Source of the DNA: Lachnospiraceae bacterium
GTDB taxonomy: Bacteria > Bacillota > Clostridia > Lachnospirales > Lachnospiraceae
Reading direction: 5' to 3'
Length of the DNA: 47,778 bases
Assembly: GCA_024680815.1 (NCBI GenBank)
Contig: JAILBQ010000074.1
Coordinates: 1 to 47,778 of the forward strand
A program made the position numbers and the translations under genes. A model generated the notes under the pieces. The model worked only from the letters and a program-made list of their open reading frames with translations, was not told where the DNA came from and did not search any database. Positions 35,019-43,561 of the stretch are shown one piece after another (positions within the stretch are counted from its first letter, which is position 1; the number at the start of each line of letters is the position of its first letter).

Positions 35019-35193
35019 ATTTTTTCCTCATATCAGAAATCATCTCCTCCGCATTTCTGAATTTTCCTTCTGCAACATGTTCTCTCGATTTTTCAAGTTT
35101 TTTAAGAATTTCATCTTCTGTCATCTGAGGCAACAAAGTATCTGATTTAATTATAAGATCATCATCCATCCGAATCTGAACTGTACCGGACAT
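35008..35193 (-). CDS. RelB/DinJ-type antitoxin, internally shortened
   Basis: 61 residues, with a strong GGAGGTGA site before the ATG. The N-terminus TVQIRMDDDL is the ribbon of a RelB/DinJ ribbon-helix-helix domain, and the C-terminus SREHVAEGKFRNAEEMISDM is the normal toxin-binding tail. The central helices, including the usual Gly-containing turn and the DNA-binding dimer helix of about 25-30 residues, appear to be missing. The protein might still bind the toxin but autoregulation could be impaired. Confidence 0.75.
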   Translation of the reverse strand: MSGTVQIRMDDDLIIKSDTLLPQMTEDEILKKLEKSREHVAEGKFRNAEEMISDMRKKYDL

Positions 35194-35214
35194 TATTCAC
35201 CTCCGCTATACTAC

Positions 35215-35250
35215 AGCAGGATAAAGTCCCTTCCGGGACTTTATCCTGCT
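35215..35250. terminator. 16-base-pair perfect hairpin between kinase and antitoxin
   Basis: AGCAGGATAAAGTCCC (35215-35230) and GGGACTTTATCCTGCT (35235-35250) pair perfectly around a TTCC loop. Neither side has a clear T run, so it is either a terminator for the kinase operon that relies on stem strength or an mRNA 3'-end stabiliser. The antitoxin promoter must lie in or near it. Confidence 0.6.
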
Positions 35251-35271
35251 CTTATGCACACAGTATTCTAA

Positions 35272-36873
35272 TTATTTTAAAGCCCTGATTGCGGCGCGTT
35301 CGACCTCGAGGCCGGCGTCGTAGAGCTTCATGAACTCATCGAAGCCCGCCACGTCTTCCGGCTTCGGATCGAGGCTCTCTGCCTTGAAGGAGGAGAACAC
35401 CTTGTCGTCCAGATATTTTTCCAGGGTCTCGCCGCTGCCCTTGTGGAGCATGTACATGGCCAAAAGTGCCTCGCCCCAGGGGCCGCCCTCTCCGGCGGTT
35501 TCCATGACCGATACCGGGGTGCCCATGGCCGCCGCCATGATCTGCTGTCCCGGAGCGCCGGCGTTGAACCAGCCGCCGTGCCCAAGGAGCCTGTCCACCT
35601 TAACCTTCTCGTCCTTAATCAGGATATTCATTCCGGTCTTTAAAGCGCCGAGAGCGGTAAAGAGCGTGGTGCGCATGAAGTTCGCAAGGCTCATGTCCGC
35701 GTCGGGTTTTCTCATAAAGAGCGGACGCCCCTCTTCAAACTGAGTGATGTGCTCGCCCGAGAAATAGTTATAGGCCATCATGCCGCCGCAGTCGCTTTCA
35801 CCCTCCAGAGCCCTGGCATAGAGCCTGTGGTAGAGCTCCTGGGCGTCGATGTCCCCATCGGCGATCTTTATCACCTCGAGGAAAAGGTTGACCCAGGCGT
35901 TGAGGTCGGAGGTACAGTTGTTGCAATGCACCATGGCCACCGGGTCTCCTGCGGGGGTAGTCACCATATCCAGCTCGTCATAGGGTCTGGAAAGCGGGTG
36001 CTCCAAAACCACCATGGCGAATACACTTGTTCCGGCGGACACGTTGCCGGTGCGCTGCGCCACGGCGTTGGTGGCCGTCATTCCGGTTCCGGCGTCTCCC
36101 TCCGGCGGGCAGAAAGGAATTCCCGCTTCAAGGTCGCCCTCGGGATCAAGGAGCTTAACTCCCTCGGCCGTCAGCTTCCCGGCGTCCTCTCCGGCCGAGA
36201 GTACCTTCGGGAAAATGTCCCTGAGCTTCCAGGGGAAGCCCTTCGGCGCAATAAGCTCGTCGAACTGCTTCACCATCTTTTCGTCGTAGTCCTTCGCCAC
36301 CGAATCAATCGGGAACATTCCCGAGGCCTCGCCGATACCGATGACCTTTTCGCCGGTCAGCTTCCAGTGCACATAGCCCGCGAGGGTGGTCTGGAAAGCG
36401 ATGTCCTTCACATGCTCCTCGCCGTTAAGAATCGCCTGGTAGATATGGGCGATATTCCAGCGCTGGGGAATGTGGAAATTGAAGAGCTTCGAAAGCTCCT
36501 CCGTCGCCGCGAGGGTCATGGTATTGCGCCAGGTGCGGAAGGGCACCAGGAGCTTATCGCTCTTATCGAAGGGAAGATAGCCGTGCATCATGCCGGAAAT
36601 GCCGATGGCGCCGATCTTCTTTAAGGTAATGCCGTATTTTTCCTTCACGTCGGCCTTCAGCGTGGCATAGGCCTCCTTAAGCCCCGCCCAGACCGCCTCG
36701 TCGGAATAGGTCCAGATATTGTTCTCCAGCTTGTTTTCCCATTTGTGGGAGCCGTTTGCCACCGGTACAAAGTCCTCGGTAATAAGCACCGCCTTTATAC
36801 GGGTGGAGCCGAACTCGATTCCCAGCGCAGTGTTCCCGCCTTCGATTGCCGAACGCACATCAATGTTTCCCAT
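35272..36873 (-). CDS. FGGY-family carbohydrate kinase (AraB/ribulokinase-like)
   Basis: 533 residues. The first phosphate loop is [17 protein letters not shown]; the substrate region contains [13 protein letters not shown] and FRTWRNT; the catalytic Asp lies in [10 protein letters not shown]; the ATP half has [11 protein letters not shown] and [15 protein letters not shown], and [15 protein letters not shown]. The family is common in Clostridia and usually annotated as ribulokinase or xylulokinase-like; the substrate is uncertain. It starts after AAAGGAG, 78 bases downstream of gmhA, with no terminator between, so it may be cotranscribed with the heptose genes, which raises the possibility of a C7 ketose substrate. 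Confidence 0.85.
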   Translation of the reverse strand: MGNIDVRSAIEGGNTALGIEFGSTRIKAVLITEDFVPVANGSHKWENKLENNIWTYSDEAVWAGLKEAYATLKADVKEKYGITLKKIGAIGISGMMHGYLPFDKSDKLLVPFRTWRNTMTLAATEELSKLFNFHIPQRWNIAHIYQAILNGEEHVKDIAFQTTLAGYVHWKLTGEKVIGIGEASGMFPIDSVAKDYDEKMVKQFDELIAPKGFPWKLRDIFPKVLSAGEDAGKLTAEGVKLLDPEGDLEAGIPFCPPEGDAGTGMTATNAVAQRTGNVSAGTSVFAMVVLEHPLSRPYDELDMVTTPAGDPVAMVHCNNCTSDLNAWVNLFLEVIKIADGDIDAQELYHRLYARALEGESDCGGMMAYNYFSGEHITQFEEGRPLFMRKPDADMSLANFMRTTLFTALGALKTGMNILIKDEKVKVDRLLGHGGWFNAGAPGQQIMAAAMGTPVSVMETAGEGGPWGEALLAMYMLHKGSGETLEKYLDDKVFSSFKAESLDPKPEDVAGFDEFMKLYDAGLEVERAAIRALK

Positions 36874-36951
36874 GATACTCCTTTCTGCCGCGGCTTAGCG
36901 GCACGCAAGTTTACATAATATTTCTGCAGCCGTCTTCGCTGCGTTATTTCT

Positions 36952-37515
36952 TTATTCCGGGGCGTTCACCAGAAGATGCCAGACCACACCCTGCCAGCCC
37001 TCAGCATGGGGCGTTATGCGGGAAGAATCAAGAACCGGTATAAGTATGCAGGCATCGGAAACCTCCTTCGAACAGCCACCGTCTCTTGAGACTATTGAAA
37101 GAACCTTTGCCCCCCTCTCCTTCGCAAGCTTCAGGGCCGCAACTATATTGGGCGAGGCGTGGTCGTTGCCGCCTCCCACGGAGAGCACCAGCACCCCGTC
37201 CTTTTCCGAAAGGCGCGAAACCTTCAGATATTCGGTGAAGGTAGTTTCCCACCCGTCGTCGTTGGTGCGGGCAGTGAGCTCGGAAACGTTATCGGTGGGG
37301 GCGTAGGCTTCGATGCCGCCGATTTTCCGGAAGTCGTTCACCGCGTGGGAGGCGTTGGCCGCGCTCCCTCCGGCTCCGAGGATGAAGAGCCTTCCGCCGG
37401 CCTCCTTCAGCTCGCGCAAAAGCTTAATCGCCTTTTCGAGCTCCTCCCTTGAGATGGTGTCGGCGATTTGTTTCGTTTCCTCAAGATATGTTTCGATGTA
37501 GTCCTGTGTGGTCAT
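36952..37515 (-). CDS. gmhA: sedoheptulose-7-phosphate isomerase (GmhA-like SIS protein)
   Basis: 187 residues with the SIS fold: FILGAGGSAANASHAVNDF (phosphosugar loop), VLSVGGGNDHASPNIVAAL and the C-terminal TPHAEGWQGVVWHLL. Family members convert sedoheptulose 7-phosphate to D-glycero-D-manno-heptose 7-phosphate. The gene start shares one base with the end of the HddC-GmhB fusion gene, supporting a heptose pathway. Related phosphoheptose isomerases of other specificity cannot be excluded. Confidence 0.88.
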   Translation of the reverse strand: MTTQDYIETYLEETKQIADTISREELEKAIKLLRELKEAGGRLFILGAGGSAANASHAVNDFRKIGGIEAYAPTDNVSELTARTNDDGWETTFTEYLKVSRLSEKDGVLVLSVGGGNDHASPNIVAALKLAKERGAKVLSIVSRDGGCSKEVSDACILIPVLDSSRITPHAEGWQGVVWHLLVNAPE

Positions 37516-38825
37516 TACTCTCCTCTTTCTCTAATACTCTTCGCAAAGCTTAACAAATCAGAATATATCCCGTCCGGCCTGCAATAATTCAGCCTCGCGC
37601 AGATGTCGCATTTCAGATCCCCGATAAGGGCGGTTTTCAGCCCCGCTGAGCGCCCGGCCTCTATGTCCGTGGCGGAATCCCCAACCATGAAGCTATTCTC
37701 CCAGTCCAGGTTATAGGCTTCCCTGCCCTTAAAGATAAGCCCGGTCTTCGGCTTCCTGCAATCGCAGTCCCGGATAAGCCGTCTGTCCCCTCTGCCGGTT
37801 CCCCCCGCTCCGGTGGGATGGTGGAAGCAGGTGTACACGGCCTCTATATCGATTCCCTCCTCCGCAAGCTCCCCCGCAAAGGCGGTGTTTATATCCATTA
37901 AGGTCAAGAGCTTCGCCTTACCCTTGGCCGCCGCGGGCTGGTTCGTCACCACGAAAACATAGTATCCCTTTTCCCGGATAAGCCGCAGCGCCTCCTTAAC
38001 TCCGGGGCGGAAAACAAATTCCGAGGGACGTAAGGGGGAGTCTAAAAGCTCCGTGTCCTCGTTATAGACAATTTCATTAATCACCCCGTCCCGGTCCAGA
38101 AACACAGCGGGATGGGCCTCGTAGAAGCGATTCTTTATATATTCACCGCATTCCTTCAGGGATTCCGGCCGTCCGATTTCATAAAACCGGTGATTCACGA
38201 TGTGAACGCCGCAGCGCCCGGCGGCCGCCTCCGTTTTCTGGAGAGAGGCGATATCAAAGGCTTCGCCCTCCGGAATTTCGGCAAACAGGGACTTTTTATA
38301 TATGCTGACCCCGTAGTCGATATAGTCCATCTCCGGCAGGGGGTTTTCCTTATCGTAGCAAACAAGCTTCCCGTCCCGCACAACGCAGTTGCTTTTATCG
38401 AACCTCCCGGCATTTTTCATAACGGTCATGAGACAGGTGGCGCCGTTCTTTTCCGCCTCGTTGTAGCGCTCCAGAGTCTCGGCGTAGTCTATGTCCATGA
38501 AGGAGTCGCCGTAGAGCAGGAGGAATTCCTCCTCAAGGAGCTCACAGGCCCTTCGGACCGCGCCGCCGGTGCCTAAAAGCTTTTCCCCGTCTCTTGAATA
38601 GCGGATCCTTACTCCCATGGAGGAACCGTCGCCGTAGTAAGCCTCGATCTCTTCGCTTCCGAAGCCCGTCAGAAACAGGAAATCCGTGAAGCCGGAGCGC
38701 TTTAAGAGAAAAAGCTCATAGTCAAAAAAGGGGATCCCTTCCACTCTAATCATGGACTTCGGGTGGGCCTTCGTACGTTCTCCGAGCCTGGTTCCAAGCC
38801 CTCCCATCAAAACCACAGCCTGCAT
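37515..38825 (-). CDS. HddC-type nucleotidyltransferase fused to GmhB-type phosphatase
   Basis: 436 residues from the ATG at 38825 (an in-frame TTG at 38849 overlaps the upstream gene and is less likely). Residues about 1-230 are a sugar-phosphate nucleotidyltransferase: AVVLMGGLGTRLGERTKAHP at the N-terminus, LLLYGDSFMDIDY as the metal-binding Asp region. Residues about 245-436 are a HAD phosphatase of GmhB type: FLDRDGVINE, VVTNQPAAAKGK, zinc-type CFHHPTG with CDCRKP, and MVGDSATDIEAG. Such fusions make a nucleotide-activated D-glycero-manno-heptose after removing the 7-phosphate. It is between the epimerase and gmhA genes. Whether the nucleotide is GDP, ADP or another cannot be read. Confidence 0.88.
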   Translation of the reverse strand: MQAVVLMGGLGTRLGERTKAHPKSMIRVEGIPFFDYELFLLKRSGFTDFLFLTGFGSEEIEAYYGDGSSMGVRIRYSRDGEKLLGTGGAVRRACELLEEEFLLLYGDSFMDIDYAETLERYNEAEKNGATCLMTVMKNAGRFDKSNCVVRDGKLVCYDKENPLPEMDYIDYGVSIYKKSLFAEIPEGEAFDIASLQKTEAAAGRCGVHIVNHRFYEIGRPESLKECGEYIKNRFYEAHPAVFLDRDGVINEIVYNEDTELLDSPLRPSEFVFRPGVKEALRLIREKGYYVFVVTNQPAAAKGKAKLLTLMDINTAFAGELAEEGIDIEAVYTCFHHPTGAGGTGRGDRRLIRDCDCRKPKTGLIFKGREAYNLDWENSFMVGDSATDIEAGRSAGLKTALIGDLKCDICARLNYCRPDGIYSDLLSFAKSIRERGE

Positions 38826-38841
38826 CGACCCGCCGGCTCCT

Positions 38842-39789
38842 CTAATCAAACATCCATTCGTTGGCTTTTAAATATCTCACCGTCGCGCGCACCGCTTCCT
38901 CTATGGAGAGCTCCGGCCTCCAGCCCAGGGCGCGCACCTTCGAGGTATCGAGGTAAATAAAGGGATTGTCGCCGACCCAGCCCCGTTCTCCCCCGCCGTA
39001 GGAAAACTCCGGACTTAACCCCAGCTCGGAGGCGATCCAGCCCGCGGAGTCCGTCACCTCGCAGTATTCGTCCGTTCCCAGGTTATATATATTCACCTTC
39101 TCCCGGGCCTTTTCGATGACGGTTAAAATCGCGTTTATACAGTCTCCCACATAGAGATAGGATTTTTTCTGATGTCCGTCCCCCAGGATGAAAAGTCTGT
39201 CGGGATCCTTCTTTAAGGCGCGGTAAAAATCGTAGACGTGGCCGTGGGGATAGCGCTCTCCCAGGATGGACACAAAGCGGAAGATATAGCCCTGAAAATC
39301 ATAGCCCTCCGCATAGGCCGCAATCAGCCCCTCTCCCGCCAGCTTTGACGCGCCGTAGAGCGAGGTCTGCACCGGAAACGGGGCGTCCTCCGGAGTGGGG
39401 ATCACCGATGCCTCGCCGTAAACAGAGCCCGTGGAGGAAAAGCCGATCCGCTTAACCCCCGCCCTCCTCATGGCTTCCAGCACATGATAGGTGTTGTTTG
39501 TGTTCTGCTCCAGATCCTTATACGGATGCTCCAGCCCCCGGCGGACATCGGCGTTGGCGGCGAAGTGAAACACAAAATCCGCTCCCTCCATTGCCGCGCT
39601 TAAGGCCTCTTCGTCGGCGCAGTCCCCCTCCACCAGCTTAAAGGAGGGGTTCTTCGCCGCCTCCGCAAGAAATTCCCTGCGGCCCGTCACGAATTTGTCG
39701 TAGACCGTGACTGAGTGTCCGTCCCGAAGGAGGCGGTCCGCCATATTGGAGCCGATGAAGCCGGCCCCGCCGGTTATAAGAAACTTCAT
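38842..39789 (-). CDS. NAD-dependent sugar-nucleotide epimerase/dehydratase
   Basis: 315 residues of the extended short-chain dehydrogenase family. The NAD loop is ITGGAGFIGSNMADRL; the catalytic triad is in FSSTGSVYG and SLYGASKLAGE (YxxxK). The C-terminal part has RFVSILGERYPHGHVYDFY and GDGHQKKSYLYVGD. It probably modifies a nucleotide-activated heptose or hexose made by the cluster. AAAGGAGA precedes the ATG closely, and the SRP RNA gene ends 22 bases upstream, so the message may be a read-through of ffs. Confidence 0.87.
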   Translation of the reverse strand: MKFLITGGAGFIGSNMADRLLRDGHSVTVYDKFVTGRREFLAEAAKNPSFKLVEGDCADEEALSAAMEGADFVFHFAANADVRRGLEHPYKDLEQNTNNTYHVLEAMRRAGVKRIGFSSTGSVYGEASVIPTPEDAPFPVQTSLYGASKLAGEGLIAAYAEGYDFQGYIFRFVSILGERYPHGHVYDFYRALKKDPDRLFILGDGHQKKSYLYVGDCINAILTVIEKAREKVNIYNLGTDEYCEVTDSAGWIASELGLSPEFSYGGGERGWVGDNPFIYLDTSKVRALGWRPELSIEEAVRATVRYLKANEWMFD

Positions 39790-39811
39790 TTACTGTCTCC
39801 TTTTATTCAGA

Positions 39812-39935
39812 AAGCGGTTCAGACCCCGGAACCCCCGCGACACATGGAAACTTCTCCTTAGTGCTGCTTCGTTCCCGACCTGACACGGTTCGAAGAGTTC
39901 CATTGCGCGGGACCGGAGCCTGAACCGCTCTCCGA
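39812..39935 (-). ncRNA. ffs: signal recognition particle RNA (small bacterial type)
   Basis: On the minus strand the conserved domain IV core reads GTGTCAGGTCGGGAACGAAG followed by CAGCACTAAG, including the GGAA-type tetraloop region and the symmetric and asymmetric loops. The ends pair through AGCGGTTCAG and CTGAACCGCT (39813-39822 with 39920-39929). A TACAAT box lies at 39946-39951, consistent with a start near 39936. The length, about 120 nt, fits the short SRP RNA without an Alu domain. It binds Ffh and directs membrane proteins to the translocon. No T run follows; an mRNA continues 22 bases later. Confidence 0.92.
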
Positions 39936-39951
39936 AATATCTGTAATTGTA

Positions 39952-40797
39952 TCACACATTACCTAAATACACCCGTTTTAAATACCTTCCGGCAATTTCC
40001 TTAAGCTCCCGCAGAAGGCCGATATCCGTCGCCGGTTCGCCGTAGCGGTAGTTCGGGAAGTACCGGGTCAGGTGGAGCACGGGCTCGTTTTTAAGGGAAG
40101 AAAGCCACTCCGCCTCCTCTTCCATTTCCGAAGCGCTGTCGTTAAAACCGGGGACGATGAGGCTCGTTATTTCCACGTGGGCGCTCTCCGACGCCCTTGT
40201 TATAAAGCGTTTTACCGCCGCGAGATTTCCACCCAGACGCTCATATATATCCGGCCTGAAGCCCTTGAGATCGATGTTCATGGCATCCATCAGGGGAAGG
40301 ATTTCATCCGTCACGTCATCGGTCACGCACCCGTTTGACACGAGGACGTTAAACATGCCCGCCTTCCTTATTAGAACAGCGCAGTCCCGTACATATTCGA
40401 AGCACACCAGAGGCTCGTTATAGGTATAGGCCACGCCGATATTGCCGTCCGCGGCCGCTTCCTTCGCAATTCTCAGGATTTCCGCCGGAGTGAATTCCCG
40501 GCCCTCCGCCTCCCAGGTGTTTTCGCCCGGAATCCTCTGGGATATATCGTGATTCTGGCAGAAGGGACAGTGCATGTTGCAGCCCAGGCTCCCCAGGGAG
40601 AGAACACGGCTGCCGGGATGGAAATGCCGGAGCGGCTTTTTTTCTATCGGATCCAGGGCGAGAGCCGTCAGCACCCCGTAGTACGCGGGGCGAACCGCTC
40701 CCTCAAGGGCCACTCTTGCCCCGCAGGAGCCATAAGAGCCCTCTTCGAGAGCACAGTGGCGGGGGCAGACGTTACAGACAACAGCGGAGGTATTCAC
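39952..40797 (-). CDS. amrS: AmmeMemoRadiSam-type radical SAM enzyme
   Basis: 281 residues. An N-terminal cysteine cluster (CNVCPRHCALEEGSYGSCGA) precedes the radical SAM motif CNMHCPFC (about residues 73-80), with LGSLGCNM and the TYNEP motif further on (GVAYTYNEPLV). These are the marks of the AmmeMemoRadiSam family. The usual partners Memo and AMMECR1 are not in the window. The GTG start overlaps the HD protein's stop (GTGA). Substrate is not known from sequence. Confidence 0.9.
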   Translation of the reverse strand: MNTSAVVCNVCPRHCALEEGSYGSCGARVALEGAVRPAYYGVLTALALDPIEKKPLRHFHPGSRVLSLGSLGCNMHCPFCQNHDISQRIPGENTWEAEGREFTPAEILRIAKEAAADGNIGVAYTYNEPLVCFEYVRDCAVLIRKAGMFNVLVSNGCVTDDVTDEILPLMDAMNIDLKGFRPDIYERLGGNLAAVKRFITRASESAHVEITSLIVPGFNDSASEMEEEAEWLSSLKNEPVLHLTRYFPNYRYGEPATDIGLLRELKEIAGRYLKRVYLGNV

Positions 40798-42056
40798 TTC
40801 TTTACGAAAGCAGCTTTGACCTGCTCATACTGCTTTTCCAGGCGGCGCCACATGCTTAAGGACTCTTCCGCCTCTTTATGCACAAGCTCCATGATTTCGT
40901 CGTAGTTGCCTATGAAGGTTTCCACGATGTCCATACGGAACTTGTTGCGGCCGACCTCGTCCCGGAGAATGGAAATCACGGCCTCCTTAGGCTTCGTAGG
41001 GCGGAAGGAACGCTTACAGGTAAGACCCGTTACCGTATCCGCCACCTGCATGATTTTCTGGGGCAGATTCATGTCCTCGCCCTTAAGTCCCCTGGGATAG
41101 CCGCTGCCGTCCAGCCGCTCATGGTGGCTCTCGGCTATGGCCAGAACGCCGGGGTCGATCCGATCCCGCAGGATCACGCTGGTGACCTCCACATGCCGTC
41201 TCAGGGTGGCCATTTCCTCATCCGTCAGCTTCCGGGGCGCGTTGACGATTTCCAGCGGCACCGTCAGCATCCCTATATCATGCAGCAGGGCCCCGAAACG
41301 CAGCTGCTCCATTTCCTCGTCCGTCAGACACCCGAGCCGCAGCGCTATTTCCCGGGATACATAGACGGAGGTTATTGTATCGATAACGTTATATTCGTTT
41401 CTGAAGCCGGAAATGTACATCAGCATTTCCAGATATTTCTCTTTTTCCTCGTCGGAGAAAATCAGGTCATCGTAGAAATGATCCATTTCCTCTTTGTAGG
41501 ATTTGTCCGCGAGTTTCTGCTGTATATCCCGCTTGACAAGGGCGGCGTCCAGAAGCTCCAGCCCCTTCTCGGAATAGTGGGTGCCGGCATTGGACCGGAT
41601 AAGCTTATTGTAGTCGAAGCGCTCTCCCAGGGAATGGTGATAGAGGTCATAGCGCCCGGCAAGGAAGATATAGTTGGATATTTCCTTGTTTTCGAACTTT
41701 ACGCCCGAGAGATTCCTGTTCTCGACGTGGCTGTACATTATGACCCGGGCCACCTCGTCCATGGGGGAAACGTATTTCAGGAAAAGATAGCCGTAGATCG
41801 CATGGGGCATGGGATTTGCCACCTCGAACTGCAACATCTCCATTCCCTTTTCCACCTTAAAGGCGCCGATATCGTGCAGGGTCCCGAGGAAGGCATATTC
41901 CGCAAGCTCAAAGTCCTCGTATTCCCCGGCCTCTGCCATGATACAGTACAGGACATAGCCCACGCGTTCGCCGTGACCGATAAGACGCTTGTCCATCAGC
42001 CGCAGCACCTCCCGTATCATGATACATACATCTTTGCTTGAAACGATTTCCTTCAT
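40794..42056 (-). CDS. tandem HD / HD-GYP domain phosphohydrolase
   Basis: 420 residues with two HD domains. The N-terminal one (about 20-150) has GHGERVGYVLYCI, LHDIGAFKVEK, HAIYGY and YSHVENRNLSG, all four metal-type positions. The second (about 225-370) has LLHDIGMLTVP, HVEVTSVIL and ESHHERLDGSGYP, a proper GYP motif, but where other HD-GYP proteins have His-Ser the sequence reads ITSVYVS, so the first metal His seems to be lost. HD-GYP enzymes degrade cyclic di-GMP and relatives, which control type IV pili in clostridia. It overlaps amrS by four bases and follows the GNAT gene by 18. Confidence 0.85.
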   Translation of the reverse strand: MKEIVSSKDVCIMIREVLRLMDKRLIGHGERVGYVLYCIMAEAGEYEDFELAEYAFLGTLHDIGAFKVEKGMEMLQFEVANPMPHAIYGYLFLKYVSPMDEVARVIMYSHVENRNLSGVKFENKEISNYIFLAGRYDLYHHSLGERFDYNKLIRSNAGTHYSEKGLELLDAALVKRDIQQKLADKSYKEEMDHFYDDLIFSDEEKEKYLEMLMYISGFRNEYNVIDTITSVYVSREIALRLGCLTDEEMEQLRFGALLHDIGMLTVPLEIVNAPRKLTDEEMATLRRHVEVTSVILRDRIDPGVLAIAESHHERLDGSGYPRGLKGEDMNLPQKIMQVADTVTGLTCKRSFRPTKPKEAVISILRDEVGRNKFRMDIVETFIGNYDEIMELVHKEAEESLSMWRRLEKQYEQVKAAFVKK

Positions 42057-42074
42057 GCAAAACCCCTGATTATC

Positions 42075-42566
42075 CTACCCTGTAATTTCATGTATCATGG
42101 ATGTAAAGCGAATTCCGTTTTTAACGGTTTCCGGTTCCGTATCCGTAAATCCGAATTTATGATAAAAGCCCACTGCGTAGGGGGAGGAATTAACGGTGAC
42201 CTTGTTTTCTCCCAGCCCGTTATACAAAAACTCATCCACGTAGCGCAACAGCGCCGTGGCGATCCCCTGACGGTGGCAGCGCTCCTCGACAAAAAGCAGG
42301 GAAATATGGGTTCTCTCCCTTAAGGAGACTATTCCCACCATGGTTTCTTTTTTTCCCGGCGTCCCGCCCTCTTCAAAGCAGGCAAACATCCGGTATTCCC
42401 CCGCAAGGAACATTTTATAGAGAATATCGTCAGTCAGGAACCGGTAGAAATTTTCAACTCCCTCATCAGTGTAATCCGGGGCTTCAAAACGTTTGAAAAC
42501 CCTCCAGGCCAGAGCCGTGGCAAAAACAAATTCCTCATCCTTTAAAGGCCGGATGAAACGTCTCAT
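42075..42566 (-). CDS. GNAT family N-acetyltransferase
   Basis: 163 residues. The acetyl-CoA-binding motif is in RCHRQGIATALLRYVDEFL, followed by KVTVNSSPYAVGFYHKFGFT as in the GNAT fold. Start codon overlaps the stop of the DUF1002 gene (ATGA), so the product is coupled. The acceptor (amine, antibiotic or protein) cannot be told. Confidence 0.88.
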   Translation of the reverse strand: MRRFIRPLKDEEFVFATALAWRVFKRFEAPDYTDEGVENFYRFLTDDILYKMFLAGEYRMFACFEEGGTPGKKETMVGIVSLRERTHISLLFVEERCHRQGIATALLRYVDEFLYNGLGENKVTVNSSPYAVGFYHKFGFTDTEPETVKNGIRFTSMIHEITG

Positions 42567-43561
42567 CTGTCAAAGAGCCCCGAAAAGAAACCCTTTATCT
42601 TTTCCGCCACACCGGTGAAGAAGGATTTTATCATGGCTCCCACAAGCTTCTTGCCGCTTTCCTTTGCAAAATCCTTAACGGAATCCGGATTGAGATCCCC
42701 GTCCTTGTAGAGCTTATAGGTCTCGTCCAGGAGAGTGCCGTAGTCCAGCCCCAGGTCCTTTATCTTAACCATCACGTCGATGATCTTCTGGATTTCCTCG
42801 TCATTGAGCTTAATATCGCTCTTGTATTCCTCGACCGCCTCAAGTACCGCTTCCTCGATGTCTTCCCTGCTTTCCAGCTTTTCATCCGTCACCTTTGCCT
42901 TGACAAAGGCAAAAAGCTCCTCCACCTCTTCGGGGCTTACGTTTTCAAGCTCCTCCTTAAGCTCTCCGGTGGTCACCAGCTCGTCAAGGGAGGTGTCCAG
43001 GGCCTGGGTGTTTACGGTGCTGTCCGTCATCTGGGCATAGGCTTTAAGCGCGCCGATAAGGGCAGCCGTCCCGGAAAGGGGAGTGGGGGCCACCACCAGG
43101 ATGTCCGCGTTTTCCACGCCCGCGGTAAGCAGTGCGTTCTGATACATTCCCACAGTACAGTAGGTTATATTCCGCGTATCCACGTTTATTCCGTGGCCGC
43201 TCTCAGCGGGCCGCACCAGCACCGAGGATAAGGACTTCGTTCCTATGACTTTGGGGTCGATATAGCTGTCCAGATATTGATGCTCTTCATCATTGGTGAC
43301 ATATACCACGTTATAGCTTGACAGGTCGGTGCCCGCAAGCCCCATCAGGCTTAACACGGTTGCAAGCTGCTCCGGACTTAAATCCTTTCCCAGGGCAAGA
43401 TAGGGCTTTACCTGGGCCGTGCTCTCTTCTCCGGAGGTGCTCTCCTCCTCGCCCCAGGTAATCTCCGTCACGTCATCGGCCAGAACGGGAAGTGCCGTCA
43501 CCGAAAGGAAAAGGGTGACAGAGAGCAAAACCGCCAGAAGCTTATAAACTTTCTTTTTCAT
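42563..43561 (-). CDS. DUF1002 family secreted protein
   Basis: 332 residues. A signal peptide (cut near VLAD, residue about 28) is followed by the DUF1002 core: VKPYLALGKDLSPEQLATVL, SYNVVYVTNDEEHQYLDSYI, RNITYCTVGMYQNALLTAGV and DILVVAPTPLSGTAALIGAL. The C-terminal third is a charged, mostly helical stretch ending in a short amphipathic helix. Role unknown; related proteins are exported in Firmicutes. It overlaps the hydrolase gene by four bases and the GNAT gene by four. Confidence 0.9.
   Translation of the reverse strand: MKKKVYKLLAVLLSVTLFLSVTALPVLADDVTEITWGEEESTSGEESTAQVKPYLALGKDLSPEQLATVLSLMGLAGTDLSSYNVVYVTNDEEHQYLDSYIDPKVIGTKSLSSVLVRPAESGHGINVDTRNITYCTVGMYQNALLTAGVENADILVVAPTPLSGTAALIGALKAYAQMTDSTVNTQALDTSLDELVTTGELKEELENVSPEEVEELFAFVKAKVTDEKLESREDIEEAVLEAVEEYKSDIKLNDEEIQKIIDVMVKIKDLGLDYGTLLDETYKLYKDGDLNPDSVKDFAKESGKKLVGAMIKSFFTGVAEKIKGFFSGLFDR

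Noticed and set aside
40878-42041. 387-codon open frame on the plus strand opposite the HD-GYP gene
   Set aside because: It mirrors a confidently identified gene codon for codon, has no ribosome site or recognisable domain, and long antisense frames are common opposite GC-biased third positions.
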